From contig NZ_JBMIRR010000020.1 of the NCBI RefSeq assembly GCF_049195245.1, positions 62,001 to 126,000 of the forward strand: a DNA stretch of 64,000 nucleotides, read 5' to 3'. Origin of the DNA: Arenimonas sp049195245 (GTDB taxonomy: Bacteria; Pseudomonadota; Gammaproteobacteria; Xanthomonadales; Xanthomonadaceae). The position numbers and the translations under genes are program-made. Positions 60,744 through 64,000 of the stretch are shown piece by piece. Under the pieces are notes generated by a model, which was not told where the DNA came from, did no database searches, and saw nothing but the letters and a program-made list of their open reading frames with translations. Every line of letters starts with the position of its first letter. Position 1 is the stretch's first letter.

Positions 60744-62028
60744 ATCCCGCACGCTGCACCGGCGCGACGTCCGGACCCTGCTGCTGGCCGCCCTGGGCGG
60801 CGCCCTGGAGTTCTACGACTTCATCATCTTCGTGTTCTTCGCGACGGTGATCGCCCAGCTGTTCTTCCCGCCCGACACGCCCGAGTGGCTGCGGCAGCTG
60901 CAGGCCTTCGGCATCTTCGCCGCCGGCTACCTGGCGCGGCCGCTGGGTGGCGTGGTGCTGGCGCATTTCGGCGACCTGGTGGGGCGCAAGCGCATGTTCA
61001 TGCTCAGCGTGCTGCTGATGGCGGTGCCGACCCTGCTGATGGGCCTGCTGCCGACCTACGCGCAGGCCGGGCTGTTCGCGCCGATCGCGCTGCTGGTGCT
61101 GCGGCTGACGCAGGGCGCGGCGGTCGGCGGCGAGGTGCCGGGTGCCTGGGTGTTCGTGTCCGAGCACGTGCCGGCCGGGCGGGTGGGCCTGGCCTGCGGC
61201 AGCCTCACGGCCGGCCTGACCTTCGGCATCCTGCTGGGCTCGCTGGTGGCCAGCGCGGTCAACAGCTTCTGGACACCCGCCGAAGTGGCGGCCGGGGTCT
61301 GGCGCTGGCCCTTCCTGCTGGGCGGCGTGTTCGGCCTGATGGCGATGTGGCTGCGGCGATTCCTGCATGAGACGCCGGTGTTCGAGCAGATGCGCGAGCG
61401 CCGCGCGCTGGTGCAGGGCCTGCCGCTGCACACGGTGCTGCGCGGCCACGGGCGCGCGGTGCTGGAATGCATGGGCCTGAGCTGGATGCTGACCGCGGGC
61501 ATCGTGGTGGTGATCCTGATGACGCCCACGCTGGTGCAGAAGGCCTTCGGCATCGCCGCGGCCGATGCGCTGCCGGCCAACACGCTGGCCACCTTCTGCC
61601 TCACCGTCGGCTGCGTGGCGTACGGCATCGCGGCCGACCGCTTCGGCGCGGCGCGGGTGCTGGTGGCGGGCGCGCTGATGCTGGCGGTCTCGTCGCTGGG
61701 GCTGTACACGGTGCTGGACCGGGCGCCGCAGCATTTCGTTGCGATGTATGCGCTGGCGGGGTTCACGGTCGGCGTCGTCGGCGTGGTGCCGGCGCTGATG
61801 GTGCGGGCGTTCCCGCCGGCGGTGCGGTTCTCGGGCATCTCGTTCTCCTACAACCTGGCGTACGCGCTGGCGGGCGGGCTGACGCCGCTGCTGGTGACGG
61901 TGTGGATGCGCAGCCTGACGGTGGCGCCGGCGGTTTACGTGGCGCTGGTGTGCGTGGTCGGCGTGGGGGTGGCCAGCGCGATCTGGCGCCGTGACGGCGG
62001 CGCGGGCAAGTCGGAGATCGGCGCGTGA
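60736..62028 (+). CDS. MFS transporter, metabolite:H+ symporter type
   Basis: 430 residues with twelve transmembrane helices. GGALEFYDFIIFVFFATVIAQLFFP at the start, AHFGDLVGRKRMFMLSVLLMAVPTLLMGLLP (MFS loop 2-3 signature) and AVGGEVPGAWVFVSEHVPAGRVGL resemble the MHS subfamily (ProP, ShiA, citrate carriers). Substrate unknown. The start overlaps the DUF465 gene by 8 bp. Confidence 0.9.
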   Translation: MPESRTLHRRDVRTLLLAALGGALEFYDFIIFVFFATVIAQLFFPPDTPEWLRQLQAFGIFAAGYLARPLGGVVLAHFGDLVGRKRMFMLSVLLMAVPTLLMGLLPTYAQAGLFAPIALLVLRLTQGAAVGGEVPGAWVFVSEHVPAGRVGLACGSLTAGLTFGILLGSLVASAVNSFWTPAEVAAGVWRWPFLLGGVFGLMAMWLRRFLHETPVFEQMRERRALVQGLPLHTVLRGHGRAVLECMGLSWMLTAGIVVVILMTPTLVQKAFGIAAADALPANTLATFCLTVGCVAYGIAADRFGAARVLVAGALMLAVSSLGLYTVLDRAPQHFVAMYALAGFTVGVVGVVPALMVRAFPPAVRFSGISFSYNLAYALAGGLTPLLVTVWMRSLTVAPAVYVALVCVVGVGVASAIWRRDGGAGKSEIGA

Positions 62029-62648
62029 GGCGGTGGGCCGCGCTCGGCGCCATCGCCGCGATGCTGGCTGCGGCCGGGTGCGCGCCCCATCCCACGCGCC
62101 CTGCGGATCCGGTCGCCGAGGCGCTGGCCCTGATGACGGGCACCTTCGACAGCCGCGCCCAGGCGGCGGCCGATGCGCGCTATCTGCCGGTGACGCTGAC
62201 GATGACGCCGATCTGGCCGGACCGCGCTGACGCGCGCTGGCTCTACGTCGAGCAGGCGATGGTGGATGCGCCCGGCAAGCCCTACCGGCAGCGCGTGTAC
62301 CGTCTGCGCTCGGACGGACAGGGCGGCGTGGCCAGCGAGGTGTTCCTGATCCAGGACCCCGCGCGCTTCGTGCGCGGCTGGGAAACCGGCGCACTGGCGC
62401 AGCTGGACGAGGCCGACCTGTCGCCGCGGCCGGGCTGCACGGTGTACCTGGCCTGGGAGCCGGGCGGATTCCGCGGCGCCACCCGCGGCCAGGGCTGCGA
62501 ATCGCACCTGCGCGGCGCACGCTGGGCCAGCGCCGAAGTGGCCCTGTTCCAGGGCGGGCTGCACAGCTGGGACCGCGGATTCGACGCCGAAGGCCGCCAG
62601 GCCTGGGGCGCCACCGCCGGCCCCTACCACTTCCTGCGCACCCGCTAG
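62025..62648 (+). CDS. CpcT/CpeT-like lipoprotein
   Basis: 207 residues from a GTG start that overlaps the MFS stop (GTGA). Signal with lipobox AAGC (about 15-18). The mature part shows the CpcT/CpeT (DUF1001) pattern: ALMTGTFDSRAQAAADARYLPVTLTMTPIWPDR, ARWLYVEQAMVDAPGKPYRQRVYRL, and CTVYLAWEPGGFRGATRGQGCESHLRGARWA. In cyanobacteria CpcT attaches bilins to phycobiliproteins; this bacterium has none in the window, so another ligand or role is likely. Confidence 0.85.
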   Translation: MRRWAALGAIAAMLAAAGCAPHPTRPADPVAEALALMTGTFDSRAQAAADARYLPVTLTMTPIWPDRADARWLYVEQAMVDAPGKPYRQRVYRLRSDGQGGVASEVFLIQDPARFVRGWETGALAQLDEADLSPRPGCTVYLAWEPGGFRGATRGQGCESHLRGARWASAEVALFQGGLHSWDRGFDAEGRQAWGATAGPYHFLRTR

Positions 62649-64000
62649 GCCGGCAGCGTACCGCCCGACTGGGAGACCTTGCTGACCGCTTCGGGCGAAA
62701 GCTTGTTGATGGTGTGGCGCAGCTCGCGCCCCAGAACGACCTTGGCGTCCTTCTCCCACGTGGTCAGCTGCTCGTCGAAGTCGAGCTTGCCGCCTTCGCC
62801 CACCCACACCAGCTTGAGTTCGCGCAGCTTCTGGATGAAGCCGCGGAACAGCGACTTGTCGAAGAACTCCGGCGCCGCCGGCGCATACAGCAGGCTCAGG
62901 CGCTGGGCCGTGAGCTGGCACAGCGTCTCGAGTTCGCCGGCGCTGAGCGTGCGCGGCCCGTTCTTGACCAGGGTGGTGATGGCGATGAAATAACGCTCGA
63001 ACGCCTGCTGCAGGCTGTGCGAGATCACCCGCAGGCGGAACACCTCGTCGGTCTGCCCCGGCCCGCGCGACAGGATGCCGCCGTCGTCGTCGCTGGCCAC
63101 GCTGAGCAGGCCTTCGGCCACGAACAGGTCGATGGTGGCGTCGAGCCGCTGCGCGAAGCCGTCCTGGTCCCAGGGCAGGAACAGCTCGTCCTGCACGAAC
63201 GGATAGATCGTGCGCCCCAGCCGCAGCAGGCCGGCCCGGCTCATGCGCCGGTTGTTCTGGAAGCACAGCGCCACCCAGCTGGCGGCGGCGAACAGGTGCA
63301 GCACGTTGTTGCGGAAATAGCTCTGCAGCACCGCCGTCTCGCCCTCGACGCTGATCACGTCGCCCAGCGGATGCACGGTGCGGGTGAGCACGCCGATCTT
63401 CTCGCCGTAGGCCAGCATCTCGGCCGGCTCCATCGGCGTCACCGTGACGCGATCCGAGTACGGCAGCTGCGCCAGCAGCTTCTTGGACAGCGCCAGCTGC
63501 GCCAGCAGGTCGGCTTCGGACATCGCGTGCTTGGGCGTGGCCAGCAGCGCCAGCGCCAGCAGGTTGACCGGGTTCACGTCGGCGGCGCGATTGATGTTGA
63601 CCTGGATCTGCTGCGCGATTTCTTCGACCGCGCCGTTGAGCCAGGTCGGCTTGTCGTCCGGGTCGGCCAGGCGCTCGCGCCAGTCCGGCGCATGGGTCTG
63701 CAGCACGCTGTCGAGGAAGATGGGCTCGCCGAAATTCACCGCCACCTTGCCGTAGTGCTGGCGCAGGATGCCGGCGCCGGCCTTGAGCAGGGCCCAGATG
63801 GTTTCCTTTTCCTTGGGCTGGCCGGTCAGCTCGTCGAGATAGCTCTTGCCCTCGATCAGCTTCTCGTAGCCGATATAGACCGGCTGGAACACCACCGGCC
63901 GACGCGGCGCGCGCAGGAAGGCCTTGAGCGTCATCGCGATCATCCCGGCCTTGGGCGCCAGCAGCCGGCCCGTGCGCGAGCGGCCGCCTTCGATGAAGTA
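62645..64000 (-). CDS. plsB: Glycerol-3-phosphate 1-O-acyltransferase, 3' part
   Basis: At least 452 codons, running off the right edge. The last residues before the edge read YFIEGGRSRTGRLLAPKAGM, the acyltransferase motif FIEGGRSRTGR; downstream come PVVFQPVYIGYEKLIEG (motif IV) and the long C-terminal helical domain typical of PlsB, ending VSQSGGTLPA. PlsB starts phospholipid synthesis at the inner membrane. The HxxxxD active site lies outside the window. Convergent with the CpeT-like gene, sharing 4 bp at the 3' ends. Confidence 0.95.
   Translation of the reverse strand, partial: YFIEGGRSRTGRLLAPKAGMIAMTLKAFLRAPRRPVVFQPVYIGYEKLIEGKSYLDELTGQPKEKETIWALLKAGAGILRQHYGKVAVNFGEPIFLDSVLQTHAPDWRERLADPDDKPTWLNGAVEEIAQQIQVNINRAADVNPVNLLALALLATPKHAMSEADLLAQLALSKKLLAQLPYSDRVTVTPMEPAEMLAYGEKIGVLTRTVHPLGDVISVEGETAVLQSYFRNNVLHLFAAASWVALCFQNNRRMSRAGLLRLGRTIYPFVQDELFLPWDQDGFAQRLDATIDLFVAEGLLSVASDDDGGILSRGPGQTDEVFRLRVISHSLQQAFERYFIAITTLVKNGPRTLSAGELETLCQLTAQRLSLLYAPAAPEFFDKSLFRGFIQKLRELKLVWVGEGGKLDFDEQLTTWEKDAKVVLGRELRHTINKLSPEAVSKVSQSGGTLPA

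Noticed and set aside
1..64000. CRISPR arrays, rRNA operons, insertion sequences or prophage genes
   Set aside because: I found no regularly spaced direct repeats, no rRNA-like sequence and no transposase, integrase or phage structural gene in the window.

Overview
The window is about 64 kb of very GC-rich, densely coded bacterial chromosome. Gene content and order (bioB-bioF-bioH-bioC, a TamA/TamB pair, TatABC next to an RDD protein, glyQ-glyS, a GDSL autotransporter, an ECF sigma factor beside a TPR kinase) point to a gammaproteobacterium of the Xanthomonadaceae/Lysobacteraceae (Lysobacter, Luteimonas or Pseudoxanthomonas type). That placement is inferred from gene content and was not checked by a search. 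I see no prophage, transposase, rRNA operon or CRISPR array. Most of the window reads as core chromosome with a few lineage-specific genes and some notable non-coding elements.

Layout, left to right. 0-9.5 kb: the start of an MpaB-like oxygenase, an AlkD-like HEAT-repeat protein, an ECF sigma factor facing a membrane Ser/Thr kinase with a TPR tail, an I78 inhibitor-like lipoprotein, an Old Yellow Enzyme reductase, an LCAT-like lipase lipoprotein, an unknown coiled-coil protein, a TraB/GumN protein and tRNA-Arg(CCG). 9.7-20.5 kb: a PAS-GGDEF-EAL protein, a small membrane protein, ubiA, a periplasmic Rid protein, comF, the biotin cluster bioBFHC with a YiiX-like cysteine hydrolase, and a META/DUF4377 lipoprotein. 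20.5-27.3 kb: a three-gene minus-strand cluster (PLP lyase, NTF2-like, PH domain), pepN, a secreted lineage-specific protein and an EamA exporter.

27.4-41.4 kb: a Tyr/Pro/Arg-rich lipoprotein; a non-coding interval holding a candidate sigma-54-dependent small RNA on the minus strand; mnmG; a DUF2062 protein; a secreted Asp-box protein; a GDSL-esterase autotransporter; then a 0.9-kb gene-free interval filled by a large inverted repeat capped by hairpins; then tamB and tamA. 41.5-47.3 kb: a Fur-box-controlled iron operon (TonB-dependent siderophore receptor, PiuC-type hydroxylase, PepSY-diflavin reductase).

47.3-64 kb: glyS/glyQ, a class I glutamine amidotransferase, a polytopic membrane protein, RDD protein, tatC/tatB/tatA, a SYLF protein, hemH, an alpha/beta hydrolase, a lipoprotein, a YgjP-like metalloprotease, rdgC, ttcA, a DUF465 protein, an MFS symporter, a CpeT-like lipoprotein and the 3' part of plsB. 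A near-perfect 25-bp palindrome occurs three times here, each time at or overlapping a stop codon.

The observations most worth follow-up are the sigma-54/terminator-framed sRNA candidate upstream of mnmG, the composite inverted repeat at 34968-35792 whose terminal hairpins show compensatory changes, and the stop-codon-associated palindromes at 47.3 and 58.6 kb.
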